Source: Haloarchaeobius sp. HME9146
GTDB taxonomy: Archaea > Halobacteriota > Halobacteria > Halobacteriales > Natrialbaceae
Assembly (NCBI RefSeq): GCF_025399835.1
Contig: NZ_JAODVR010000001.1
Location: 372,001-436,000 of the forward strand
DNA: 64,000 bases
Direction of reading: 5' to 3'
Positions 6,024 to 14,469 of this stretch are shown piece after piece. The notes under the pieces were generated by a model. The model saw only the letters and a list, made by a program, of their open reading frames with translations. It ran no database searches and was not told the DNA's origin. Position numbers and translations under genes: made by a program. Position 1 is the first letter of the stretch, and each line of letters opens with the position of its first letter.

Positions 6024-9000
6024 ATGAGCCGACCCAGCCTCCCCGGCCACATCACCGAGTACAGCAGACACGCCATCGCGGTCGTGCTCATCCTGACGCT
6101 GGTCGTCGGGGCGGGCGTCCCCGCCATGGAGCAGTCGACCTCGCTGGAGCAGTACCAGGGTGGAACGGCCGAGAACGATGCGCTCGACTACCTCGACGCG
6201 AACTTCTCGGCGGGCGACGGGAACACGACGGTGGCCCAGATAATCGTCGAAGGAGACGACGTGCTCTCGAAGGAGAGCCTCGTGGAGACGCTCTCGTACC
6301 AGCAGGCCCTCCGGGCGAACGAGACGGTGAACGGGACCGTCGGCGAGGACGGTATCCGGAGCGTCGCCGGTGTGGTCGCCACGACCGCCATCGCCGAAGA
6401 GCGCGCGGCCGACCTGCAGGAACGCCAGCAGGAACTGAACGAGACCAACAGCGCGCTCCGGGAAGAACTCGCCAAACTCGAGGCGAATCCCAACGCGAGC
6501 GCGAGCGCCGCGTTCGCGTCGGTCGATGCGAACAGTTCGGTGAACCTGACCGCCACGGACCAGGAGACGTTCGAGAACGCGACCCGGCAGCTCCGCAACG
6601 CCTCGAACGAGAGCCAGCGACAGGCCGCCTACCAGCTCGGAACGCAGGGCGTGCTCGCCGACGAGTACGACGCTCTGCGAGAGGACCGGGCGTCACTCGA
6701 ATCAGGTATCGACCCGACGCTGGCCGAGCAGCAGACCCAGCTCGAATCGATGAACGAGAGTTCGGTCGAGGACGTGGTGTCGCAGGTCCTCGGCGGCGAT
6801 ACGGGCGGCGACGGGAGCCCCACGAATGCCCCGAGCACCGCCCAGATGCTCCGGTTCATGCCCGCGGAGTACGAGCCGGGGAGCACGGAGGCCAACGGGA
6901 CGCTCCTGCTCGTGAGCCAGCAGACAGACGTCGCCTCGTTCGCGCCGGGTGACGCACCCGCAGAGATCGTCGACTCCGAGCTGGCGATGCAGGAACTCGC
7001 CGACTCCCAGGGCGGCGACCTGACGTATCTCGTCTTCGGGGACGGCATCGTCGCCCACGAGGTGTCGGCCTCGATGGACGACAGCATCGCCATCGTCGGC
7101 CCGCTGGCGTTCCTGTTCGTCCTGGTCGTGCTGACCATCACCTACCGGGACCTGCTCGACGTGGTGCTCGGGCTGGGGGGCGTCGTCACCGTCCTCGTCT
7201 GGACGTTCGGCGTGATGGGCTGGACCGGCATCGCGTTCAACCAGATGTTCATCATGATACTGGTGTTGCTCATTGGCCTCTCCATCGACTACGCCATCCA
7301 CGTGGTGATGCGCTACCGCGAGGAGTTGGGCGACGACCCCGACGCCGGGCCACTCGGTGCGATGCGGACCAGTCTGGCGACCGTCGGTGGCGCGCTCGTG
7401 CTCGTGACGACGACGACCGTCGTCGGCTTCCTCTCGAACCTCACCAGCCCCATCGGGACCTTTCGAACGGTCGGCGTGGTCGCCGCGGTCGGCATCGCCT
7501 CGGCCCTGCTCGTCTTCGGCGTACTGGTGCCCGCGGTGAAGCTCGAACTCGACACCTGGCTTGAATCCCGGGGCTGGAACCGCCAGCTGCCCGCCTTCGG
7601 CACCGGCGGCGGCCGCTTCACCGAGGCCCTTCGCGTCGGCGAGCTGGCGGCCCGGCGAGCCCCCGTGGTCATCCTCGCCGTTGCGCTCCTCCTCACTGCG
7701 GCCGGTGCCTACGGCGGCACGCAGGTCGAGACGAGCTTCAGTCAGGAGGACTTCCTCGCGGACGACCCTGCCGAGTGGATGCAGGACCTGCCCGACGCGC
7801 TGGCCCCGGGCGACTACCAGGCCCAGGAAGCCATGTCCGTCCTCAACGACCGCTTCGTCCGCGAGGACTCGAAGGCACAGATACTCGTTACCGACGACGT
7901 CACGAATCCCGAAACGCTCGATCGGTTGGCCGACGCCGCCGACGCCGCCGCCGAGAAGGACACCACGAGCAGGCTCTCGAACGGCGAGGCGGCCATCGAC
8001 TCCCCCGTTAGCACGTTCGAGCGCGTCGCCGCGGAGAACGAGTCGTTCGCGGCGACGCTCAACGCCGCCGACACCGACGACGACGGCCTGCCCGACGAGA
8101 ACGTCAGTCTCGTCTACGACCAGCTCTACCGGGTCGCCCCTGACCAGGCCGGCGACACCGTCTACCGGACCGACTCTGGCGAGTACGAGGCGCTCCGGCT
8201 GGTCGTCTCCGTCGACGGCGACGCCGACGGCGAGACGGTGATGGAGCAGATGCGCGACGTGGCCGACATCGTCGATGGCGACGGTGCCGAGGCGGTCGCG
8301 ACCGGGCAGGTCATCGTCGACCAGCTCACCCAGGAACAGCTCCTGACGACCGTCCTCCGGGGACTGGTCATCTCGCTCGTGGTCGTCACCATCATCCTGA
8401 TGCTCGCGTACCGCCTCACCGAGGGCAGCGCCTCGCTGGGCGCGGTCACCGTCCTCCCGGTCGCGTTCACCCTGGCGTGGATTCTCGGGACGATGCACCT
8501 GCTCGACATACCGTTCAACGTCGTCACCGGGCTGATAACCAGCCTGACCATCGGCATGGGCGTCGACTACAGCGTCCACGTCAGCGAGCGCTACAACCAC
8601 GAACTCGCCGAACTCGGGTCGGCGCGGGAGGCGCTCGACGCCGCCGTCACCGGGACCGGCGGTGCCCTGGCGAGCAGTGCCGCGACGACCGCCGGCGGTT
8701 TCGGCGTCCTCACGGTCGCCATCCTCCCGTTCCTCCAGCAGTTCGGGTTCATCACGGCGCTGACCATCGTCTACGCGTTCGTCGCGAGCGTCGTCGTGCT
8801 CCCGAGCCTGCTCGTGCTCTGGACGCGCTTCGCCCACCCCGAGACGCTCGGAAGCGAAGCCAACGATGCCGAGCAGTCGGAATCCGAAGAGCCGGCGGTG
8901 GCGACGGCGACCGGTCTGGAGACGGTCGACGCAGAGAGGACTGCCAGTCACCCTGAACCGCTGGCGACTCGCAGCCTCGACCAGACCCACGTCCGGCCGG

Positions 9001-9497
9001 GACAGACGCTTCGCGTTCACCTCGCGGTCGAGGCCACCGACGACCAGCGCCTCGTCCTCCGTGACCGCGTCGTCGGGACCGAGACGGCCCTGGTGGACGT
9101 CTCGCCCGAACCCACCCAGGCGATGGCCCACGATGGCGTCGTGTTCGTGGCGTGGGACGGTGCAGGGGATGGGGAGCGTCGCTGCACCTACGAGACGACC
9201 ATTCCCCAGACCGCGAGCGATGGTGACACCGCCCGGTTCGTCGGTGCAATCGAGACGGCTGCCGGCGAGACGCACGTTGCGGGCGACGACAGCGTCCACG
9301 TCGTCTCGGACCTGTTCGAACGCGTGGTGTCGCAGGGCCACGCTACTGATGCAGACCTGGCGGTCGCCGCGACCGCGTACGAGCAGGGGCAACTCACCGC
9401 GGCGCAGTTCGAGCGCCTCACCCACGCATGGCTCCGGGTCGAAGGCGGGATGGACGAAGACGAACAACCGGCACGACTTCGGTCGTCGGCCGACTGA
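6024..9497 (+). CDS. RND superfamily / MMPL-type exporter
   Basis: A 1157-residue membrane transporter with the two-fold RND layout: TM1 (about 13-32), a large external loop (about 33-345), TM2-6 (about 350-515), TM7 (about 550-570), a second loop (575-770) and TM8-12 (about 775-935). Conserved GLSIDYAIHVVMRYREE (about 420) and GMGVDYSVHVSERYNHE (about 846) mark TM4 and TM10 and carry the Asp used for proton or ion coupling. A soluble tail of about 220 residues (938-1157), with a beta-rich part and a helical end, extends beyond the core. It probably exports lipids or hydrophobic toxins. The divergent TetR regulator and operators imply induction by substrate. The ATG at 6024 follows a GGGAGGG purine stretch. 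Confidence 0.9.
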   Translation: MSRPSLPGHITEYSRHAIAVVLILTLVVGAGVPAMEQSTSLEQYQGGTAENDALDYLDANFSAGDGNTTVAQIIVEGDDVLSKESLVETLSYQQALRANETVNGTVGEDGIRSVAGVVATTAIAEERAADLQERQQELNETNSALREELAKLEANPNASASAAFASVDANSSVNLTATDQETFENATRQLRNASNESQRQAAYQLGTQGVLADEYDALREDRASLESGIDPTLAEQQTQLESMNESSVEDVVSQVLGGDTGGDGSPTNAPSTAQMLRFMPAEYEPGSTEANGTLLLVSQQTDVASFAPGDAPAEIVDSELAMQELADSQGGDLTYLVFGDGIVAHEVSASMDDSIAIVGPLAFLFVLVVLTITYRDLLDVVLGLGGVVTVLVWTFGVMGWTGIAFNQMFIMILVLLIGLSIDYAIHVVMRYREELGDDPDAGPLGAMRTSLATVGGALVLVTTTTVVGFLSNLTSPIGTFRTVGVVAAVGIASALLVFGVLVPAVKLELDTWLESRGWNRQLPAFGTGGGRFTEALRVGELAARRAPVVILAVALLLTAAGAYGGTQVETSFSQEDFLADDPAEWMQDLPDALAPGDYQAQEAMSVLNDRFVREDSKAQILVTDDVTNPETLDRLADAADAAAEKDTTSRLSNGEAAIDSPVSTFERVAAENESFAATLNAADTDDDGLPDENVSLVYDQLYRVAPDQAGDTVYRTDSGEYEALRLVVSVDGDADGETVMEQMRDVADIVDGDGAEAVATGQVIVDQLTQEQLLTTVLRGLVISLVVVTIILMLAYRLTEGSASLGAVTVLPVAFTLAWILGTMHLLDIPFNVVTGLITSLTIGMGVDYSVHVSERYNHELAELGSAREALDAAVTGTGGALASSAATTAGGFGVLTVAILPFLQQFGFITALTIVYAFVASVVVLPSLLVLWTRFAHPETLGSEANDAEQSESEEPAVATATGLETVDAERTASHPEPLATRSLDQTHVRPGQTLRVHLAVEATDDQRLVLRDRVVGTETALVDVSPEPTQAMAHDGVVFVAWDGAGDGERRCTYETTIPQTASDGDTARFVGAIETAAGETHVAGDDSVHVVSDLFERVVSQGHATDADLAVAATAYEQGQLTAAQFERLTHAWLRVEGGMDEDEQPARLRSSAD

Positions 9498-10106
9498 GGC
9501 CCGGAACCTGCTTCGGACGCGGGTTCGTCGCGGAGCCGGTTCGACGAGTCGTGGCCGCCTTCGCAGGTCGGGTGTTCCTCGCGAACCCCGATTTGGTATC
9601 GTTGTATGTGGTTTATCGAGTCGGCTGGTGTGGTCTTCACCGACCATCGGAAGAGGCCTATACCTGCGTCTGGCGGTCCATCGAACCCGAAAACAGCCGG
9701 TATCGGTGTTCCAGGTCGAAGCGGCGAGAACGGGCACCGGCCGAGGCGGTTCGGTGGTCCTCGCGGTCGACGCAGGGGACTCGACCGCCACCGCCCCCTC
9801 GACCATCGATGTGGTTCCGCCAGTCGCCAGACCCAAGCCGCGCCCCACTGGCACTCGCGCGCGCGGGCAGAACCGGTAATTGCTCAGGGCGAACCAGACC
9901 AGTACCCTCGAACTCGACCGAGAGTGGTCCTCTCTGCAGACACGGTCCAATCCCGTTCTCGTGGATCCACAGCCCGGACAGCCTCCTGGGGCTGGCAGCA
10001 CTCGCCCACCACTGCTGCTGGACGAGCGTGGTGACGGACGTCGAACAGAGGATGTGGATGGGTGCCAGTGCACCATACATATCATCTTTCCCGCACAACT
10101 GGGCGT
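9498..10106. other. 609-base region without a recognisable gene
   Basis: Open frames exist on both strands but all are rich in Arg, Pro and Ser, lack the acidic bias of the neighbours, and show no domain. A weak TATA-like ATACATATC lies near 10075, before the small gene that follows. Confidence 0.5.
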
Positions 10107-10337
10107 ATGGCATTCCCGCTCGGGACATCCTCACCCCTCCTGGAGGCCCTTCGAGACGTGTTTCGCGATGTGTTCGAACACCAGTACGACGACGTGGTCG
10201 TGTATGCCGACCGCGAGAGCGAGGTCGTCCTCCACGAGGGGTCCGTCAGAATGCGTGGTGACGGCTGGCTCGAACTGCCGACTGGTCGGCTCATCTCCCC
10301 GGACGCAGTCCACCACATCGACATCCGGTCGGCGTGA
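10107..10337 (+). CDS. Small hypothetical protein
   Basis: A 76-residue soluble, acidic protein starting MAFPLGTSSP. A short amphipathic helix (LLEALRDVFRDVFEH) is followed by predicted beta strands (DVVVYADRESEVVLHEGSVRM, GWLELPTGRLISPDAVHHIDI). The ATG at 10107 is preferred because the upstream in-frame part has unlikely composition. It is isolated between two gene-poor gaps. I do not recognise the family; coding is supported by composition and the strand pattern. Confidence 0.6.
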   Translation: MAFPLGTSSPLLEALRDVFRDVFEHQYDDVVVYADRESEVVLHEGSVRMRGDGWLELPTGRLISPDAVHHIDIRSA

Positions 10338-10749
10338 TCGACCGGGGGGAGTAACAGCGTTCTTTCCGCCGGAAGCGAGACCCGGGAGTCCACAACAACG
10401 GTGCAGCAAGCATCGGTCGATCTGGAGAGGACACGTCCTGTCGCCGACGACCCCCGGAGTAGTGCCCACAACACCCGGTCGTCCCGTCGTGCCCGCGACT
10501 CCAATCTAGACGTTCACCCAAGGTCGAGACCGACTGCCAGCCACGCCGACAGTCACGAAGGTCAGCGCCGACTTCAATCGATGACGGTGCTCCTGCGGAG
10601 CCGGTTCGGGGTGGAGAGAAGCCAGTGCGCGTCGAATCGGTAGTTCCCTCGATTCGCCCCCAAACGACCGATGAACCCCATTCCACTATACAGAATCATG
10701 GCTGGTCTGCAGAAGCAGTGCGACGAAGCGCTGCTCTTCGACGACCACA
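10338..10749. other. 412-base region without a recognisable gene
   Basis: No open frame with plausible haloarchaeal protein composition, no RNA gene and no strong repeat seen. It separates a plus-strand small gene from a minus-strand membrane protein gene and probably contains their 3' ends. Confidence 0.45.
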
Positions 10750-11349
10750 CTAGCTTGTGTCTTCGCGGCCAGCGTCGTCGTGTCCACCCACTCGGAACAG
10801 CCCGACACGGTCGTCGAACGCCGCCACGAGCCACCCGGTCAGTACCCCAGCAGGCAGCGTCAGCCAGGCTCCGACCACGAGGCTGTACGAGCTCGCGACC
10901 CCCGAGACCAGAAAGACCGCGACGAGCGCGTCGAGAACTCCCGTAACCGTGAGGAGCCCACTGGGGAGGGAACCGCCGGTGAGGTAGTGTGCGGCCGAGG
11001 ACCAGAGAGAGAAGCCCGGGCCGAACAGCAGGTGTGCCAGCAACACGGTCGCCCCACCAAGTCCGGCACCGCTGTATCTCGCGCCGGGGGCGGGGTCGAA
11101 ACTGTACCAGAGCCACGAGCCGACGACGAAGGTCGACACCGCACTGATCACGACCGTCGTCGTGAGGTCGACGGTCCTGATGACCTCCAGGTACAGTGAG
11201 AGAACGTCCACCAGTGCAGATCGTTCCGGCGCAGATTCGAGAGCGGCCAGCAGCGACAGAAGCAGTCCGAGACAGCCGACCGCGGCGATGGCGAACGCGA
11301 GGCCTGCACTCGCGGCCCGCCTGCCTCGTGTACTCGGCCAGTCGACCAT
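10750..11349 (-). CDS. Hypothetical membrane protein, about 5 helices
   Basis: A 199-residue protein starting MVDWPSTRGR, with hydrophobic segments near 15-35, 52-75 (TTVVISAVSTFVVGSWLWY), 90-110 (LGGATVLLAHLLFG), 125-150 and 150-170 and a short acidic tail. The ATG at 11349 is chosen over one 39 bases upstream, whose added residues contain unlikely cysteines. No conserved catalytic motif is visible and I do not recognise the family. Neighbours give no functional hint. Confidence 0.62.
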   Translation of the reverse strand: MVDWPSTRGRRAASAGLAFAIAAVGCLGLLLSLLAALESAPERSALVDVLSLYLEVIRTVDLTTTVVISAVSTFVVGSWLWYSFDPAPGARYSGAGLGGATVLLAHLLFGPGFSLWSSAAHYLTGGSLPSGLLTVTGVLDALVAVFLVSGVASSYSLVVGAWLTLPAGVLTGWLVAAFDDRVGLFRVGGHDDAGREDTS

Positions 11350-11487
11350 ACAAGGGCCGATACGGAGACAGACATTAGTTATTTTCAAACACGTTCGGCG
11401 CGTCTTCTGGAAGCCGGAAGGGGAATCGACTACCGGAGTGGAGGGGGCGAACCGTGAGTGGGACGAACCCGGTTCGCTCGCGAAACG

Positions 11488-13275
11488 CTACGAGCGCGAC
11501 CGCGGTGACAGCACCTGGAACAGCCGGGCGGCCGCCGACTCACCCGCCAGCTTCCGTAACACGTCGAGTTCCTGTTGCAGTGCGTCGTCGCCGAGGGCGG
11601 TCATCTCAGTCTCGAAGTAGTCCGAAAACGTGGCGAAGCGCTGGCGGTATTCGGTGGAGACGGTGAGCGGGTCGGACTGGCGCTCCCACTCCCCGAGTTC
11701 GTATTCGGGGACCTCGATGCCCTCTGCGGGTGGGTCGCCACCCGACTCGCGTTCGGCGACCATCCAGTTCTTCATCAGGTCGGCGTACCGGGTGAGGAGG
11801 ACGGCCTTCCTGACTCCCGAGTTCGCGAACTGTTCGGGCCCGCCGTCGGGGAACTGGATGGTCGTCTCGGTGTTCCCCGATTTGCCGGTCCGGTCCTCCC
11901 AGCTCGCCCGGAGGCGGAGCTGGCCCGCATCGCCGGTCTTCTTCACCTTCACGAGCACGACCCCACCCTTGGTCTTACCCTCGGACGTGGGCGAGGCGAA
12001 CAGCGTGTTCACCTGCATGAGTTCGCCGGTCGCCTCCTCGGCGGCGCTGGAGCCGTACACCTTCTCGATGTCGTACCCGTCGGCGTCGAGTTCGAGCGAG
12101 AGGTCGAACACGAGCGGCGTGACCATGTACTCGAAGCCGTCCGTGACCCGTTCCTCGAACTGTTTCGCGGAGTGGACGGAGTAGTAGTTCGCTCCGCGGA
12201 CGCTGGTTATCTGGTCGATTATCTCGGAGTTGAAGTCGACCCCGATGCCCACGAAGGTGCTGTGGACGTTGTTCTCGGCCTCGCGCGCGAGACGGTCTTC
12301 GAGGCTGTCCGCGCTGGTTTCGCCGATGTTCGGCATCGCGTCGGTGAGGACGATCATCCGGTTCTCGTAGGTCGTCTGGTCGGCATCGCGGTACTCCTCG
12401 AGGAGTTTCGACGCGTCGCTGAGGCCGGCCGAGAGGTTGGTCCCGCCGGTGGCCCTGATGTCCTCTTTGATGTGGCCGCGGATGGCCTCCATGTCGGTCT
12501 GTTCGACCGGATTCATCGGCTTTGCGACGGCGGCGGTGCCGTTGTAGAGGACGACCCCGAAGCGGTCGCCGGGGCGGAGCTGTTCGGTGAGGGAAGCGAG
12601 GGCATCCTTCGCGACCTCGATCTTCGGGCGGTCACCCGCGTCCTCGACCTCCTGCTTGTTCCCGTACTGGTCGTAGTAGTACTGGCTGAACGGCGACCCC
12701 ATCGACCCGGAGATGTCGAGGACGACCACGAGGTTCAGGCGCTTGCGGTCGAAGTCGCTCGCGTCCAGCCCGGAGTTCAGGCCGACCGAGAGGTAGCGCT
12801 CGGTCTCGCCCGAGAGCGGGTCGGCGGTGACGGCCGGCGAGTAGGAGGGACAGAACAGCGACTCGCAGGGCTTCGAGGAGCCGGTGTCGAAGTAGTAGTC
12901 GTAGAACAGTCCTTCGTACGAGAGGTCCGACGGGATGGGCAGGTAGCCCTCCTCGACGTTCTGCCGGAAGTTGTTCACGTCCTTCGCGCCGCCGGCTGCG
13001 AGCCCGACCGACCCGCCGCTCTGGGTCGAGGTGGCCATCGCGGTCGCACTGCCACCTGAGCTGCCGGACGCGTTGCCGCCCGAGTCGCCCTGTGCCTGGC
13101 TCGGGTCGTACTGCCAGTCGTCGACGAGACTGCCGGGCGGGGCGGTCGTCGGCAGGTCGTCATCGTCGTCGGTTCGCGGGCCGGTACCCGGGAAGACCTG
13201 CGAACAGCCGGCGATGGAGGTTGCGGCTGCGGTCGTGGCGAGCGAGAGGAACGCTCTGCGATTTCGCGGGGACAT
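11488..13275 (-). CDS. Tat-exported lipoprotein with von Willebrand factor A domain
   Basis: A 595-residue protein. The N-terminus has a twin-arginine motif (NRRAFLSL) and a lipobox ending IAGC with Cys24 as probable lipid anchor, so it should sit on the outer face of the membrane. A low-complexity Ser/Gly/Asp region follows. The vWA domain (about 180-365) has the metal site motif DISGSMGS (DxSxS) and VLTDAMPN. The C-terminal part (about 370-595) is a beta-rich domain plus helices, as in haloarchaeal and bacterial YfbK-like vWA proteins. It probably binds a protein or ligand through a divalent metal. It appears monocistronic. Confidence 0.88.
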   Translation of the reverse strand: MSPRNRRAFLSLATTAAATSIAGCSQVFPGTGPRTDDDDDLPTTAPPGSLVDDWQYDPSQAQGDSGGNASGSSGGSATAMATSTQSGGSVGLAAGGAKDVNNFRQNVEEGYLPIPSDLSYEGLFYDYYFDTGSSKPCESLFCPSYSPAVTADPLSGETERYLSVGLNSGLDASDFDRKRLNLVVVLDISGSMGSPFSQYYYDQYGNKQEVEDAGDRPKIEVAKDALASLTEQLRPGDRFGVVLYNGTAAVAKPMNPVEQTDMEAIRGHIKEDIRATGGTNLSAGLSDASKLLEEYRDADQTTYENRMIVLTDAMPNIGETSADSLEDRLAREAENNVHSTFVGIGVDFNSEIIDQITSVRGANYYSVHSAKQFEERVTDGFEYMVTPLVFDLSLELDADGYDIEKVYGSSAAEEATGELMQVNTLFASPTSEGKTKGGVVLVKVKKTGDAGQLRLRASWEDRTGKSGNTETTIQFPDGGPEQFANSGVRKAVLLTRYADLMKNWMVAERESGGDPPAEGIEVPEYELGEWERQSDPLTVSTEYRQRFATFSDYFETEMTALGDDALQQELDVLRKLAGESAAARLFQVLSPRSRS

Positions 13276-13386
13276 AGGGGACTAGAGGCGAACAAACCGC
13301 ATAACGTGTGGGCTAGCTGAAACGAGGGTTTCACCGTGACGCGCCGAAACGTCCCACTTTTGTCGGGGGTGACCATTCTCCCGAGT

Positions 13387-13707
13387 ATGCAAGACCTCGA
13401 CCCCGAGACCTTCGAGGAGGAGAAGTACGTCGAGTACTTCCCGCGCCTCCAGCAGGCGTACAAGAACGCGTTCAACACGTTCAACGAGAAGTACGACTCA
13501 CAGCTCATCCACGGCATCGACCAGCAGGTGCTCAACGAGTCCGAACCGCACTACGAGGGCGACGGCGAGTTCACCATCGAACTCCCCGAGGACCCGTACG
13601 ACCGGCTCACGGCCGTCGTGGTCGACGAGGAGAAGTTCGATGCCGTCCTCGAGGAGTACTGTGACGAGATAGAGTCAGAACTGCGTCGGGTCTTCAACAT
13701 CCGTTAG
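13387..13707 (+). CDS. Conserved haloarchaeal protein (DUF5783-like)
   Basis: A 106-residue acidic soluble protein beginning MQDLDPETFEEEKYVEYFPR, with helices followed by beta strands (GEFTIELPEDPYDRLTAVVV). From memory it matches a conserved haloarchaeal family of unknown function (I believe DUF5783). The ATG at 13387 is preferred because the upstream in-frame residues are basic and hydrophobic without similarity. It is divergent from the vWA lipoprotein and convergent with a 39-residue ORF. Confidence 0.75.
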   Translation: MQDLDPETFEEEKYVEYFPRLQQAYKNAFNTFNEKYDSQLIHGIDQQVLNESEPHYEGDGEFTIELPEDPYDRLTAVVVDEEKFDAVLEEYCDEIESELRRVFNIR

Positions 13708-13747
13708 AAGCGCGGTCGAATCGGCGGTTCCGGTCTGGACCAGACCG

Positions 13748-13867
13748 TCAGAAGTCCCGCCCGGTGGCTTCCTCCGCGACCTCTTCGACACCCTCGGAGA
13801 GGGCCTCCTCGGTGCCGCCCTCGATGTATCCCTCTACCATCTCCATCAGTACGTTGAGCAGTCCCAT
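13748..13867 (-). CDS. 39-residue acidic small protein
   Basis: An ORF starting MGLLNVLMEMVEGYIEGGTE and ending ATGRDF, with an amphipathic N-terminal helix and a strongly acidic C-terminal half (EEALSEGVEEVAEE). A TATA-like CTTAAG lies about 30 bases before the ATG, supporting expression from its own promoter. It is convergent with the preceding gene (40-base gap). Function unknown; the composition and promoter argue for a real small protein. Confidence 0.55.
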   Translation of the reverse strand: MGLLNVLMEMVEGYIEGGTEEALSEGVEEVAEEATGRDF

Positions 13868-14028
13868 AGTTATCCTGTAGTCAACCCACTATCGCTTAAG
13901 TTTTCGGTGTTCGTGAACGTCCTGCACGGTGTAAGGTCGTGGGGCCGGGGCTGACGGGGGCGAGCGCCGGGGACCCGAGACGACCCGGGTGCGCAAGGTT
14001 TAGGGACAGTGACTCCCAAGCCCTATCC

Positions 14029-14397
14029 ATGAGTACCGACGCTCAGAAGGGCGACGACCTCGAGGAACGAGTCACCAACTTCCTCCGTCGCAACTTCCCA
14101 CAGATCCAGATGCACGGGGGTAGCGCGGCCATCCAGGACCTCGACCGGGAATCCGGTGAGGTCACCATCCTGCTCGGCGGAGCCTGCTCCGGGTGTGGCA
14201 TCTCGCCGATGACCATCCAGGCAATCAAGTCCCGCATGGTCAAGGAGATTCCCGAGATCACCGCGGTCCACGCCGAGACCGGCATGGGCGGCGAGGGCGG
14301 CCACGGCGGCGGCGGTGGCGGCATGTCGCCGTCGTTCCCCGGCGAGACCGTCGACGACGACGCAGAGGACGACGAAGGCCCGCAGGCCCCGTTCTAA
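14029..14397 (+). CDS. NifU C-terminal-domain Fe-S scaffold protein
   Basis: A 122-residue protein with the NifU/Nfu domain (about 10-85) containing LLGGACSGCGISPMTIQ, the CxxC that holds a transient [4Fe-4S] cluster for delivery to apoproteins. A Gly/His-rich segment (GGEGGHGGGGGGM) and an acidic tail follow and are probably disordered. The ATG at 14029 begins the domain; a TATA-like GGTTTAGG is about 30 bases upstream. A general Fe-S assembly role is expected, serving the ferredoxins and Fe-S reductases elsewhere in the window. Confidence 0.9.
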   Translation: MSTDAQKGDDLEERVTNFLRRNFPQIQMHGGSAAIQDLDRESGEVTILLGGACSGCGISPMTIQAIKSRMVKEIPEITAVHAETGMGGEGGHGGGGGGMSPSFPGETVDDDAEDDEGPQAPF

Positions 14398-14469
14398 ACT
14401 CGTTCTTCCCCGTTTGCATCTGCTCGGCAAAAACAACAGTACTTAGTCTCCGGTCCCCCGAGCACCAGT

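Noticed and set aside
9606-10034. 142-residue plus-strand frame in the gap after the exporter
   Set aside because: Low-quality composition (Arg/Pro/Ser), no recognisable fold.
6702-10085. 1127-residue minus-strand frame over the RND gene
   Set aside because: Shadow of the exporter; the divergent TetR and operators fit the plus strand.
11575-13059. Long plus-strand open frame antisense to the vWA lipoprotein
   Set aside because: It is the mirror of the high-GC coding frame; the minus strand has a Tat signal, lipobox and vWA motif.
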